Assembly (NCBI RefSeq): GCF_009649845.1
Contig: NZ_WJIE01000011.1
Span: forward strand, 157,543 to 221,542
From: Polyangium spumosum
GTDB lineage: Bacteria > Myxococcota_A > Polyangia > Polyangiales > Polyangiaceae
DNA: 64,000 nt
Direction of reading: 5' to 3'
Each line of letters starts with the position of its first letter. The stretch's first letter is position 1. The position numbers and the translations under genes were made by a program. The notes under the pieces are model-generated. The model was given only the letters and a program-made list of their open reading frames with translations. It had not been told where the DNA came from and ran no database searches. Of this stretch, positions 43,762 through 52,913 are shown one piece after another.

Positions 43762-44180
43762 TGATGGAAACGCAGCGGATCCCGATCGTACGCCTGTCTG
43801 GAAAGCTGATCGTATCGATCCAGACCGCGCTTTCGGACACCGTGGTGGATCGGCTGCAGCAGGACGTCGCGGCCGCTTGCGAGCGTGGAGACGCGCGCGG
43901 GCTCGTCGTGGACGTCTCCGGTGTCGACGTGCTCGACAGCTACATCACGCGCAGCCTGCGTGACCTCGCGGTCATGGCGCGGCTCATGGGCGTGGAGACC
44001 GTGGTCTGCGGGCTCCGGCCGGCCGTGGCGATGACGCTCGTCGAGATGGGCATGGAGCTGCCCGGCGTGCGCACCGCGCTGAACCTCGATCGCGCGCTCG
44101 CGCTGCTCGACTCACTCCAGCCCGAGGGGCTGCCGAACGACCTCGCCGGCGAAGGGGACGAGTGGGAGGGCGAGGCGTGA
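43752..44180 (+). CDS. rsbS: RsbS-like stressosome scaffold
   Basis: A single STAS domain. From ATG 43752 the protein is 142 residues, and there are further ATGs at 43758, 43761 and 43764. The motif GVDVLDSYITRSL contains Ser63, which becomes residue 59 if translation starts at 43764. That matches the phosphorylated Ser59 of Bacillus RsbS. AGGAGGG lies 4 bases before 43752, favouring the first ATG. It would form the stressosome core with RsbR and be phosphorylated by RsbT. A Glu/Asp-rich tail extends beyond the usual family length. Confidence 0.85.
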   Translation: MVMMMETQRIPIVRLSGKLIVSIQTALSDTVVDRLQQDVAAACERGDARGLVVDVSGVDVLDSYITRSLRDLAVMARLMGVETVVCGLRPAVAMTLVEMGMELPGVRTALNLDRALALLDSLQPEGLPNDLAGEGDEWEGEA

Positions 44181-44223
44181 CCCACGTCTTCCGGACGACG
44201 GGGCGGAGGAGGAGGCGCGATCG

Positions 44224-44910
44224 ATGAACGAGATTGCGGGGGAAATCCTCGCCATCTTGCGGCGGTACCTCTCGGAGCCGACGAGCCGCTCGCTTCTCAC
44301 CTCCGCCGCGAGACGAGCGAGCGTGAGGCTCGAGGTGCTGTCGCGCTCCGAGATCCCGCAGCTCGTCCAGCAGCTCGGTCCGGGCCTGAACATCTTCTTG
44401 CAGGAGCCGGAGAAGCTCCAGAACTGCAAGAGCCTGCTCGCGCTCGTGGCCGTGGAGAACGCTCCGTCCGTCCACCACTATTCGGAGCCGCAGCCGCCGC
44501 AGGCCGAGTCGCGCCCCGATGGCATCAGCGTCCCCATCCGCGCCGAGCACGACGTCGTTCGTGCACGCACGCTCGGCAAGGACATGGCCAAGCAGCTCGG
44601 CTTCTCCGAGGTCGTCCAGACGAAGGTCGCGACCGCGGTCTCCGAGCTCGCGCGCAACATCTTCCAGTACGCAGGGACGGGCGAGATCCGGATCCGGCGG
44701 ATCGAAGGCAAGAGGCGCGGCATCGAGGTCGTGGCCCGTGATCAAGGGCCCGGCATCTCCGATCCGGCGCTGATCCTGAGCGGCGCCTACCGCTCGAAGT
44801 GGGGCATGGGCGCGGGCCTGCGCGGCACCAAGCGGCTCGTCGACGAGTTCGAACTCGACACGCACCCAGGCCTCGGCACCACCGTCCGCATCCGAAAGTA
44901 CGCCGAGTAG
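44224..44910 (+). CDS. rsbT: RsbT-like anti-sigma serine kinase, N-terminally extended
   Basis: A 228-residue protein. The C-terminal 125 residues are a GHKL ATPase with the N-box Asn in VSELARNIFQYA, and a DQGPGI motif. This is the RsbT type that phosphorylates RsbS and RsbR. The first 100 residues have no match in RsbT and include a helical region (LTSAARRASVRLEVL). The gene follows rsbS by 43 bases. It probably acts in the cytoplasm, bound to the stressosome until released by stress. Confidence 0.82.
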   Translation: MNEIAGEILAILRRYLSEPTSRSLLTSAARRASVRLEVLSRSEIPQLVQQLGPGLNIFLQEPEKLQNCKSLLALVAVENAPSVHHYSEPQPPQAESRPDGISVPIRAEHDVVRARTLGKDMAKQLGFSEVVQTKVATAVSELARNIFQYAGTGEIRIRRIEGKRRGIEVVARDQGPGISDPALILSGAYRSKWGMGAGLRGTKRLVDEFELDTHPGLGTTVRIRKYAE

Positions 44911-44913
44911 CCC

Positions 44914-45483
44914 GTGGACGTAGGCACGGCAGAGCGCCCCGCAGATGGGGAAACCGTCTGCGGCGACGCGCACCTCGTTCTGGAGCGCAAGCCCCGCACG
45001 CTCATCGTCGTCGCCGACGGACTCGGCCACGGCCCCCACGCGGCCCTCGCCGCCTCGACGCTCTGCAGGTTCGTCGAGGAGCACGCCGACGAGCCGCTCG
45101 AGATGCTCCTTCGCGGCGCCGACAGGGCCGTGGCCAGCACGCGCGGCGCCGCCGTGATGCTCGCCCGCGTCGACGCAGAGGCGGCGACCCTCGACGTCGC
45201 CGGCGTGGGCAACGTCGCGCTTCGTTCGTGGAGCAAGGAAAAGATCCAGCCCCTGCCCGCGCGCGGCGTGCTCGGACGCGGCATCCGCCACGTGCGGATC
45301 TTCCGCTACGGCCTCGCGCACGGCGACATGTTCGCGCTCTACACGGACGGCATCTCCGGCAGCTTCGACATCGATCAGGTCAAGCACCAGAGCGCCACGG
45401 CGATCGCACGCTCGGTCCTCGAGGGCTTCCGGAAATCCTACGACGACGCGACGTGCGTGGTCGTGCGTTACCTGGACCGCTGA
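44914..45483 (+). CDS. rsbX: RsbX-like PP2C phosphatase
   Basis: A 189-residue PP2C-type serine phosphatase beginning at GTG 44914, three bases after the rsbT stop. Metal-binding motifs are CGDAHLVLE (Asp), VVADGLGHGPHAA, and YTDGISGSFD, with DDATCVVVR at the end. RsbX resets the stressosome by removing phosphates from RsbR and RsbS. It overlaps the following gene by 1 base (TGATG). Its presence in the operon supports the functional assignment of the whole set. Confidence 0.82.
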   Translation: MDVGTAERPADGETVCGDAHLVLERKPRTLIVVADGLGHGPHAALAASTLCRFVEEHADEPLEMLLRGADRAVASTRGAAVMLARVDAEAATLDVAGVGNVALRSWSKEKIQPLPARGVLGRGIRHVRIFRYGLAHGDMFALYTDGISGSFDIDQVKHQSATAIARSVLEGFRKSYDDATCVVVRYLDR

Positions 45484-45998
45484 TGTCGAAGCTGCCCCCG
45501 CCCGTGCCCGAGCCGCTCTCGTTCGACATCGGCAACGAGCACGACCGGTTCTGGTGCGCCGCGGAGGGACGACGTTACGCCGCCGTGATCGGCTTCGACG
45601 CCAAGGCCCAGGGCGAGGTCGCGATCGTCATCGCCGAGCTCGTCTCGAACGTCGCCAAGTTCGCCGGCCGGGGCACCTTCAAGCTCTCGACCGTGTACGA
45701 GCCGCGCCCCGGCATCCGCATCGTCGTCGAGGACGCGGGCCCCGGCATCGAGGACCCGGAGCGCGTGTTCCAGGACGGCTTCTCCGAGGGGAAAAGGCTC
45801 GAGCCGGGCACGCAGAGGCGCAGCGGGCAAGGGCTCGGCGTCGGGCTCGGCGCCGTGGCGCGCATGATGAGCCACGTCGAGATGGAGAACGTGCCCGGCC
45901 GTGGCTTGCGGGTCGTCTGCATCAAGTGGCTCGATCTGCCGCGCGGAGGATCCGGCGCGTACTCGGCCTCGGGGCCGGGCAGCGTGCGCAACGGCTAA
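45483..45998 (+). CDS. Second GHKL-type serine kinase of the Rsb operon
   Basis: A 171-residue protein with an ATPase fold like RsbT/RsbW: IAELVSNVAKFA (N-box Asn), VVEDAGPGIEDP, and the Gly-rich lid GQGLGVGLGAVARMM. It starts at the ATG overlapping the rsbX stop. It could be a second RsbT-type switch or an anti-sigma kinase such as RsbW. No sigma factor or anti-anti-sigma follows in the operon, so its output is unclear. It is convergent and overlaps the SGNH gene by 4 bases. Confidence 0.78.
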   Translation: MSKLPPPVPEPLSFDIGNEHDRFWCAAEGRRYAAVIGFDAKAQGEVAIVIAELVSNVAKFAGRGTFKLSTVYEPRPGIRIVVEDAGPGIEDPERVFQDGFSEGKRLEPGTQRRSGQGLGVGLGAVARMMSHVEMENVPGRGLRVVCIKWLDLPRGGSGAYSASGPGSVRNG

Positions 45999-47629
45999 CG
46001 CGGCGCCTCGCGCCCGGCGCCCCGCGCGAGGAAGGCCTCGTAGCCCTCCATCAACGCGAGGTAGATCCAGCCGCCGAGCACCTCGGCGCCGGCGCTCGAA
46101 GGGTGCGCGAGGTCGGCCCCGCCGAGGCCACGCTGCACCCACACGCCCATCGAGCCGAGGCCTCCCATCGCGCTCAGCGTGTCCCAGTACCCGCAGCCGA
46201 CCTCCGCCGCGACCTTGCGCTGGATCGCCGCGAGCTTCGGCACGACGGGGCGGCTCGTGTAGCCCGAGCCCTTCTTGTCCGCGCGATCCATCGGCCCGAC
46301 GAGCAGGCACGAGCTCTCGGGCAACGCCGCGCGCACCTGCACGAGCACCGCCTTCATCGTGGACTCGTACTGATCGAGCGGGAAGAGCTCGCCGTCCTCG
46401 CTCTCGTTCATGCCGTACTGGAAGACGGTGAGCGCAGGATCACGCATCGCGAGCTGCTCGGCGAAATGCGCGTCGTCGCTCTTGTCGAGGAAGCGGATGC
46501 GGCAGCCCTGGATGCCGATCGCGTCGAGCACGGCGCCGGGCACGTCGCGCTCCATGACCACGCCGAACGCGCGCACGCCCGGCCCCTCGGCGCGCACCTC
46601 GAGCTCGTGCGGGCCGTCGGGGACCTCGTAGACGCGCTGCCGCGCCGCGGAGACATCCCCGCGTGTGTCGATCGAATCGCGGGGCGCGCCGTCGATGCTG
46701 ATGGTCATCGGACCGCCGCCTTCATGCTCGAGGTACGTCACGGCGAAGCGCGAGACGGCGCGGCCGAAGGTGCCCGTCTTCGTCGTCGAGAAGCGCGAGA
46801 AGGCGCCCTTGCCTTGCGCGCGGAACGAGACGCCGCCGAGCCCGTAGAAGCCGTCCTTCGCGAAGGGGCCGACGACGCGGCTCACCTGCCAGCCCGGGGC
46901 CGCGAAGCGCACGACGTCGTTGTGGAAGTAGCCAGGCCAGGCGTTCGCCATGAGCATGAAGCCATGGCCCGCGTCGCCGAAGCGGCGCTGGAGCTTGCGG
47001 CGCAAGGTCGCCGTGACGAAGTCGCTCGCCACGATCGAGTCGCCGAAGTAGGTGACACGCGCGATCGACTTGGGCTCCTTGCGTTCGACGGCGGCGAGGC
47101 GCGCGTAAAACGCGTCGAGCGCGTGGCCCGTGGGATCCTCGATCGATCGCGGGGGTTTGCCCGTCTCGGTGGTGCTCGCCGCGGGCACGATCTCGGCTGC
47201 CGCGGGCGGGAGCGCGACCTCCTCGGGCAGGCGGAGCTCGGCCTGCTCCGTCGTCTCCATGGCGAGCGCCGTCTCGCCGACGGAGGCTGCGGGCTGCGGC
47301 GCGGGCGACACCGCGACGAGGCCCTCTCCCTCGGGCAGCGGCGTGAGCAAGCGCAGGCGCGCGAGCGACGGGATGGCGTAAGGCGCCGCGACGAGCGCGA
47401 CGAGCGTCATCAGCGCGATCGCGGCCTGCGAGTGCAGCCCGTTGATCCTGGGCGTCTCCGCTTCGTCGACAGCGTCCGCGGGCCGTGCCGTCGCCTCTGC
47501 GGGCGAAGGCGAGATGCGCGGAGCTTCCGCGGCCTGCGGCGCGGCCTCGGGCGCTTCGTTTTTCGGGGGAGAGAGCTTTGCTCGCGGGCGCGGGGAGGCG
47601 GGCGCGCGACGCCGACGACGACCGGACAT
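45995..47629 (-). CDS. SGNH/GDSL-type hydrolase, membrane-anchored
   Basis: A 544-residue protein with a basic Pro/Ala-rich N-terminus and a membrane helix (about 70-88). The C-terminal 380 residues hold an SGNH hydrolase: RVTYFGDSIVASDF (block I Ser), FQYGMNESEDG (block III Asn), and LAHPSSAGAEVLGG (block V His, with Asp lost or shifted). Such enzymes act on acyl groups of polysaccharides or peptidoglycan. It is the first of two same-strand genes with the FHA protein 10 bases upstream. Substrate unknown. Confidence 0.8.
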   Translation of the reverse strand: MSGRRRRRAPASPRPRAKLSPPKNEAPEAAPQAAEAPRISPSPAEATARPADAVDEAETPRINGLHSQAAIALMTLVALVAAPYAIPSLARLRLLTPLPEGEGLVAVSPAPQPAASVGETALAMETTEQAELRLPEEVALPPAAAEIVPAASTTETGKPPRSIEDPTGHALDAFYARLAAVERKEPKSIARVTYFGDSIVASDFVTATLRRKLQRRFGDAGHGFMLMANAWPGYFHNDVVRFAAPGWQVSRVVGPFAKDGFYGLGGVSFRAQGKGAFSRFSTTKTGTFGRAVSRFAVTYLEHEGGGPMTISIDGAPRDSIDTRGDVSAARQRVYEVPDGPHELEVRAEGPGVRAFGVVMERDVPGAVLDAIGIQGCRIRFLDKSDDAHFAEQLAMRDPALTVFQYGMNESEDGELFPLDQYESTMKAVLVQVRAALPESSCLLVGPMDRADKKGSGYTSRPVVPKLAAIQRKVAAEVGCGYWDTLSAMGGLGSMGVWVQRGLGGADLAHPSSAGAEVLGGWIYLALMEGYEAFLARGAGREAPR

Positions 47630-47639
47630 CGGCGCGCGC

Positions 47640-49157
47640 TCAGCCGCCCTGCTTTTGCTTGAGCATCGCGATCGCGCGGTCTTTGCAGGCGGTGTCGCGC
47701 TGGTGCCGGCAGATCGCGATGAGCATCTTGATGTCCGCTTCGCTCGCCTTGCCGGACCAGACCCTCGGCTCGAGGCCCTTGCGGATCGCGTTCTCGTCGA
47801 ACTGTCCGGGCGGAGGAGGCGCCGTGGGCGTCGACGTCGGCTCCGCGGTCTTCACCGGCGCGGTGGCGCCGCCGTTCGTGCCGCCCGCGTTCGTGCTCGT
47901 GCTGCCGGCGTTCCCGCCGCCCGGGTTTGGCGGGACGTACGAGCCTCCGCCTTGCTGCGGCGGGGGCGTCGTCGGCTCGGGCCCGGCGAGGGCATGGAGC
48001 TGGTCGGCGGCCTTCTTGCGCTGGTCTGCGCTCACGCTCGGCGTCGAGGCGATCTGCTGCAGGATGCGCTTCTTCTCGGCGACGTCCTGGAGCTGATCGG
48101 CCTTGCTGAACATCCAGTCGGCCCACTTGGACTCGATGTCCTTGAAGGGCTGGCTCTCGCGGACGGGGGAGTTGTCGTTGATCGCCTGGAGCTTCGTGTG
48201 CGCGCGATCGAAGTCCTTCGCTTCGACGAGCTCCGTGGCTTCCTTCAGGACCTGCGCCTCGAAGGCGCTCATCTCCGGTTCCTCGACCGTGTTCGTCGTG
48301 GCGGTCGTGGTCGTGCGGGTCATCCCGAAGATCACGCCGATCACGACGAGGCCGACGACCGCGCCGATGCCGATGAGCTTTCCGAGGCTCGGGCCGCGCG
48401 GCGGGGCCACGGGCGTGCCCACGCTCGTCGCGACGTTGTCGAACGAGCCCATCGGCCGCATGGCCTGGCCGTCGACGCCGAGGCCCATGCCCGCGCGGAA
48501 GATCTTGCCCGCGCCGACGAAGCGCAGCCGCACGTCGCCGAGCTCGAGCGCGTCACCGGCCTCGAGGATGCCGCGCTTGAGCTCCACGCCGTTGATGCGG
48601 ATGCCGTTCGCGCTGCCCTTGTCGATGATCTCGTAGCGGCCGTTGCCGAGCGCGATGAGCTCGGCGTGCAGGCGGCTGACGGAGCTGTGGTTGATCGAGA
48701 TCGTCGCCTCTTCGGCGCGACCGATCGTGAAGTGCTCGCGATCGAGCGGATACTCGGCGCCTGGGTTCGGCCCGACGACCACCACGAGCCGGTTCGGCCG
48801 CTGATGGACCGGCACCTGCGCGAGCGCGCCTTGTTGCGCGTTCGGGTCCTGTGCAGGCACCACCTTCGACTCGTCGACCAGCTCGATCCGGTAGTCACCG
48901 AGCTGGATGACGTCGCCGCCGTTGATCGCCTGTTCCCCGACGACACGGACGCCGTTGACGAAGGTGCCGTTGTAGCTCGATGCGTCGGAGATCGACCATC
49001 CCTGGCCGCTCCGCTTGAGCTGCGCGTGTTTACGCGAGACGTTGCGGTCGGTCAGGCGAATCGAGTTACCTTCGCCGCGTCCGAGCCCGTACTCGTCGTG
49101 GGCGAGAGGGAGTACGGTCTGTTTCCCCTCGTCGTCCTCGATCGTTAGCTTCCACAT
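47640..49157 (-). CDS. Double FHA-domain membrane protein
   Basis: A 505-residue protein with two forkhead-associated domains (about 1-95, YGLGRGEGNSIRLTDRNVSRKHAQL, and about 120-215, FTIGRAEEATISINHSSVSRLHAEL). A Gly-rich linker, a membrane helix (about 262-284) and a long helical, partly TPR-like C-terminal part with a Pro/Gly tail follow. FHA domains bind phosphothreonine, so the protein is likely a partner of the Ser/Thr kinases of the cell. It lies 10 bases before the SGNH gene and may share its transcript. Confidence 0.9.
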   Translation of the reverse strand: MWKLTIEDDEGKQTVLPLAHDEYGLGRGEGNSIRLTDRNVSRKHAQLKRSGQGWSISDASSYNGTFVNGVRVVGEQAINGGDVIQLGDYRIELVDESKVVPAQDPNAQQGALAQVPVHQRPNRLVVVVGPNPGAEYPLDREHFTIGRAEEATISINHSSVSRLHAELIALGNGRYEIIDKGSANGIRINGVELKRGILEAGDALELGDVRLRFVGAGKIFRAGMGLGVDGQAMRPMGSFDNVATSVGTPVAPPRGPSLGKLIGIGAVVGLVVIGVIFGMTRTTTTATTNTVEEPEMSAFEAQVLKEATELVEAKDFDRAHTKLQAINDNSPVRESQPFKDIESKWADWMFSKADQLQDVAEKKRILQQIASTPSVSADQRKKAADQLHALAGPEPTTPPPQQGGGSYVPPNPGGGNAGSTSTNAGGTNGGATAPVKTAEPTSTPTAPPPPGQFDENAIRKGLEPRVWSGKASEADIKMLIAICRHQRDTACKDRAIAMLKQKQGG

Positions 49158-49311
49158 AGACGGGTTGCCGCGAGGCGTGGCTCGACGGATAGAGGTACTT
49201 TACCGATGGATCCCCGCCGAACGCAATGCTCGTTTGTGTACGGGGGCGAGGGGCTCCGATGCGAGGTGCGCGACGAGACCGGTGTGTCTTCGGGCCTCGT
49301 CGCGCGCACGG

Positions 49312-49998
49312 TCAAGATTTCGCTTTGACCGAGCGGAACGGGTGCAGGAACGACGCGAGCGAGCTCGGGTTGCGGGTCTGCAGCCAGAGGCGGCCCTGAC
49401 CCTGGAAGTTGCACACGAGGCCCTCGCCGCCGAGGAAGAGGCTCTTCAGCCCGCCGACCTTGCTGATGTTGTACTGGAGGCCCTGCGTGAACGCGACCAT
49501 GTGCGTGTTGTCGCAGATGTAGCCGTGGTACTGCTGGCCGATGTCGAGCGTGTGCGCGCCGCCGTAGCAGTTGAACCAGAGGTAGCCCTGGCCGTACGCG
49601 CGGATGAGGAAGAGGCCGCCCGAGAAGAAGCCCTTCGCGCCCTGCCACTTCGTGTCGAGCGTGACGCCGGGCGTGGAGGCGAGGTAAGCGCCGGACTGCA
49701 GGAAGAGCTCCATCCCAGGCTGCATCGTGATGCACACGATCGCGCCCTCGGGCGCGGGCGCGAACCACATGCTCTGCCCCGGCGCCGTCGCCGTGAACGT
49801 GTTCTGGAAGAGGCTCTCGCCGCCGAGGAGCTTGCGCTTCAAGGCGCCGCCGATGCCGCCCTGCAAGCTCGTCTTCATCTCGATGCCCGTGTCGCGCGCG
49901 ACCATCGCGCCGCTCTCGGTGATGATCTGCTCGCCGGGTTGGTCGAAGAAGACCTGGACCAGGCCGAAGTCGGGGTTGTGACGGATCTCGTGTCGCAC
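49312..49998 (-). CDS. AIM24-family protein
   Basis: A 228-residue AIM24 protein (DUF124/TIGR00266 type) with the usual beta-rich core: LVQVFFDQPGEQIITESGAMV, FFSGGLFLIRAYGQGYLW, and GLVCNFQGQGRLWLQTRNP. Three such genes lie in a row on this strand (49312-51410). The fold is a TRAP-like double beta-helix, and roles are mostly unknown; in yeast the relative is mitochondrial. No signal peptide is present. Confidence 0.9.
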   Translation of the reverse strand: MRHEIRHNPDFGLVQVFFDQPGEQIITESGAMVARDTGIEMKTSLQGGIGGALKRKLLGGESLFQNTFTATAPGQSMWFAPAPEGAIVCITMQPGMELFLQSGAYLASTPGVTLDTKWQGAKGFFSGGLFLIRAYGQGYLWFNCYGGAHTLDIGQQYHGYICDNTHMVAFTQGLQYNISKVGGLKSLFLGGEGLVCNFQGQGRLWLQTRNPSSLASFLHPFRSVKAKS

Positions 49999-50011
49999 GG
50001 TTAGGACCTCT

Positions 50012-50680
50012 TCACTGCTGGCGCGGTGGCAAGAGAGCGCCGATCGTCGAGCCGTACTCGGCGGCGTTGCGGGACTGCAGGTACACCGTGCCCTGCCCCT
50101 CGAAGTGGCAAACGAGGCCCTCGCCCGAGAGGAACGAGGCGATCCAGCCGGATCCGCTCTTGCCGACCTTGTACTGGAGCGTGGACTCCCACGCCGCGAG
50201 GTGGCCGGTGTCGATCACCATGCTGCCGTCGACCTGCACCTGCTCGAGCGCGCCGAACGTGCCGATGACGACCTGCCCCATCCCCGACGTCTCGAGCAGG
50301 AAGAGCCCCGCGCCGGAGAACATGCCCTTGAAGCCGCCGGTCTTCGTCTTCACGTCGACCGAGGGGCTCGAGGCCACGTAGGCGCTGTTCTGGATGCACC
50401 ACTGCTTGTGGCCAGCCTCGAGCACCGCCATGTCCCCGCAGAGCGGCGTGGCGAAGAGGACCTCGCCCTGACCACCCTGCGCGGTGAAGGTGTTGCGGAA
50501 GAACGACTCGCCGCCGAAGAGCCGCTTCAGGCCCTTCATCAGGCCGCCAGACTGCGTCTGCATCTGGACGTTGGTCGACATGCCGACCATCGCCCCGCTC
50601 TCGGCGACCACGGACTCGCCGTTCTGCAACCAGCACTGCGCGAGCGCTTGGGACGGGCGGTAAAGAAGGTTCACTTGCAT
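50012..50680 (-). CDS. AIM24-family protein (second)
   Basis: A 222-residue protein of the same family as its neighbours, with ESVVAESGAMVGM, GLFLLETSGMGQVV and GLVCHFEGQGTVYLQSRN. It starts 34 bases after the third AIM24 gene and 13 bases before the first. Close paralogues in tandem imply duplication followed by divergence; they may form a hetero-oligomer. Confidence 0.9.
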   Translation of the reverse strand: MQVNLLYRPSQALAQCWLQNGESVVAESGAMVGMSTNVQMQTQSGGLMKGLKRLFGGESFFRNTFTAQGGQGEVLFATPLCGDMAVLEAGHKQWCIQNSAYVASSPSVDVKTKTGGFKGMFSGAGLFLLETSGMGQVVIGTFGALEQVQVDGSMVIDTGHLAAWESTLQYKVGKSGSGWIASFLSGEGLVCHFEGQGTVYLQSRNAAEYGSTIGALLPPRQQ

Positions 50681-50714
50681 CGCTGTTCGTCCTTATCTCC
50701 GGAAGCCCCCCGCC

Positions 50715-51410
50715 TCAGGGCGGCAGCATCGGCGTGAGCCAGTCGACGAGAGAGCTCGTGTTGCGCGACTGGATGAGGATCTTGCCCTGGCCCTGGAACT
50801 CGCAAACGATGCCCTCGCCCGAGGCCATGAAGCCGAGGAGGCCGCCGCCGCCGCTCCGGATCTTGAAGTCGAGCGACGAGTCGAAGCCCACGATGTGGCC
50901 GTTGTCGACGATGTAGCTGCCGTTGCACTGGATCTCGTCGATCGCGCCGTAGCTCGTGACGAAGATCTGCCCGTTGCCGGAGGCCTCGACGAAGAAGGCG
51001 CCCTCCTTCGCGAGCAGCGCGCGGAGGCCACCCCAGCGCATCTTGAGGTCGATGTCGCCCGAGCTCGCGAGGAACGCGCCCGCGCTGAAGATCATGGAGT
51101 TGCCCGCGAGCTGGATCGGCTTGATGCCGCCCGAGAGCGAAGGCGCGAGCCACACCCAGCCGCCTTGCGGGCTGGAGAAGTGGTTCACGAAGAACGTTTC
51201 ACCACCAACGATCTTGCGGATGATCGCGATGAAGAACGCCTTCATTTTGCCGAAAAATCCGGCGTTTTTTCCCGCGTTGAGCTTGACCTCCATCGTGAGG
51301 CTGCTCGAGCGGGCGACCATGGACCCTGCCTCCGCGATGATGGTCTCGCCTGGCGCGAGGCTCACCTGGAGCATCGAGAACGTCGGCTCGTACTTGACGA
51401 TGTGTTGCAT
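50715..51410 (-). CDS. AIM24-family protein (third)
   Basis: A 231-residue AIM24 protein starting at ATG 51410 behind an AAGGA site, with ETIIAEAGSMVARSS, AFFVEASGNGQIFV and GIVCEFQGQGKILIQSRN. A hydrophobic stretch FFGKMKAFFIAIIRKIVGG is specific to this copy. The 108 bases to the divergent M48 gene must hold the promoters of both. A longer upstream frame was rejected as it overlaps that gene. Confidence 0.9.
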   Translation of the reverse strand: MQHIVKYEPTFSMLQVSLAPGETIIAEAGSMVARSSSLTMEVKLNAGKNAGFFGKMKAFFIAIIRKIVGGETFFVNHFSSPQGGWVWLAPSLSGGIKPIQLAGNSMIFSAGAFLASSGDIDLKMRWGGLRALLAKEGAFFVEASGNGQIFVTSYGAIDEIQCNGSYIVDNGHIVGFDSSLDFKIRSGGGGLLGFMASGEGIVCEFQGQGKILIQSRNTSSLVDWLTPMLPP

Positions 51411-51518
51411 CCGAATCCTTCCCCTTCGTTCGGGAGGAGGCCTTTCGGCCGGGACGGCGTGCGTATCGACGCGCTCCCCCCACGGGCGGCCGAGAGGCGG
51501 GCAGGGTATAACGGAGAC

Positions 51519-52328
51519 ATGTCGGGAGCGGAAGCGGGAAGTAAGCAAAGTGCGTCCAGTACGGGATTCGGGCACAGCCCGCGTCGCTTGGCTGCCGAGC
51601 TCGGGCTCCTGCTGCTCGCGATCGTCCTGCTGATCTTCGGCGCGCGGAGCTGCGCGGGATGCGCGGCCACGGCCATCGTCGCGGCGATCCCGCCCGACGC
51701 CGACGCAGCGATCGGCAAGAGCGCCGGCGAGGCGATGCGCGCGCAGCACGGCCTCTCCGGCGCGCCGACCGAGGAGCAGAAGGCGCGCGTGGATCGCATC
51801 TTCGAGGAGCTCCGATCGGGCCTGACAGACGAGGAAAAAGCGATCCTCGTGGCGCCACGCGTGACGGTCGTGAAGGACGATCAGGTCAACGCGTTCGCGC
51901 TGCCCGGCGGCGAGGTCTTCGTGCTGACGGGGCTGCTCGATCGCGCGAAGGACGACGACGATCAGGTGCGCGGCGTGCTCGCGCACGAGATCGGGCACGC
52001 GGTGAAGAGGCACGGCGTGCGCTCGCTCGTCCGCAACGCGGTCTTCGGGCTGACGATCGCGTTCGTCGTGGGCGACCTGAACGACGTCACGGCGACGGTG
52101 ATCGCAGGCGCCTCGCAGCTCGACACGCTGAGCTACAGCCGCTCGATGGAGGAGGAGGCCGACGCGTTCGGGGTGGATCTGCTCGGGCGCCGCAAGTACA
52201 GCCCCGAAGGGCTCGCGCGTTTCCTGGAGAGCCTCGAGTCCGCGCCCGTGCCGGAGCTGCTCTCGACGCACCCGGACAGCGACGCGCGCGCGAAGGCGAT
52301 CCGCGAGCGGATGCAGTCCGGGAAGTAG
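51519..52328 (+). CDS. M48-family metalloprotease
   Basis: A 269-residue membrane-anchored zinc protease. A membrane helix (about 25-45, LGLLLLAIVLLIFGA) precedes the catalytic domain. The zinc site is HEIGH in GVLAHEIGHAVKRHG, and the third ligand Glu is in MEEEADAFGVDLL. This is the HtpX/BepA/LoiP type of M48. Likely role is quality control of envelope proteins. The gene is divergent from the AIM24 row. Confidence 0.9.
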   Translation: MSGAEAGSKQSASSTGFGHSPRRLAAELGLLLLAIVLLIFGARSCAGCAATAIVAAIPPDADAAIGKSAGEAMRAQHGLSGAPTEEQKARVDRIFEELRSGLTDEEKAILVAPRVTVVKDDQVNAFALPGGEVFVLTGLLDRAKDDDDQVRGVLAHEIGHAVKRHGVRSLVRNAVFGLTIAFVVGDLNDVTATVIAGASQLDTLSYSRSMEEEADAFGVDLLGRRKYSPEGLARFLESLESAPVPELLSTHPDSDARAKAIRERMQSGK

Positions 52329-52332
52329 ATCG

Positions 52333-52857
52333 TCAGGTCCTCAGGTTGCGCGACGCCGAGCTCACGGCGGGCACGAGCGTGTCGCCCTCGACGCGGCCGA
52401 ACACGTCGAGCACGGTGCGGCCCTCTGCGTCGCGGCCAGGGCGCTCGCGGGTGTAACGCGAAGGCGCCGCCGCGAGGACGACGCCGAGCTCGGTGGCGAC
52501 GTCGATGAGCGGACCGGTGAGCTCGTCGTCGATGGCGCGGCCGCGCGCCTCGTGCGAGCTGCCCGGCGGGACGTGGACCGCGATCGAGCCGACGACGCGC
52601 GCCCCCTTCGCGACGATCGCGTGCTCCTTGCCGGTCCGCTCGAAGAGCTCGAGCGCCGCCTCCGCGTCCTTCAGCGCCTCACGCGCGCCCGTGAGCGTGG
52701 CCTTGCGGCGACGGAGCTCGGATTTGCGATCGGGCGAGTCGTCTCCGAGCGCTGCGATCTTCTCGGCGAGCTCGTCGTGCTTGGCCTTCGATCGCTCGAC
52801 CTCGGCTTCTGCGGCCTTCCGGGCGGCCTCGAGCCTCTCTCGAACCTCACTGCTCAT
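52333..52857 (-). CDS. Coiled-coil protein, function unknown
   Basis: A 174-residue protein. The first 75 residues form a coiled coil with heptads (EVRERLEAARKAAEAEVERSK, key a/d residues Leu/Ala). The C-terminal 95 residues form a small alpha/beta region (GARVVGSIAVHVP, LGVVLAAAPS). It is convergent with the M48 gene, 4 bases apart, and 56 bases after the UbiB gene on its strand. No family was recognised. Confidence 0.75.
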   Translation of the reverse strand: MSSEVRERLEAARKAAEAEVERSKAKHDELAEKIAALGDDSPDRKSELRRRKATLTGAREALKDAEAALELFERTGKEHAIVAKGARVVGSIAVHVPPGSSHEARGRAIDDELTGPLIDVATELGVVLAAAPSRYTRERPGRDAEGRTVLDVFGRVEGDTLVPAVSSASRNLRT

Positions 52858-52913
52858 GATCCGAACGTTGACGTTCGTCCCGCCCCACCGTCAACGGGGG
52901 AAGCGCGGGACCT

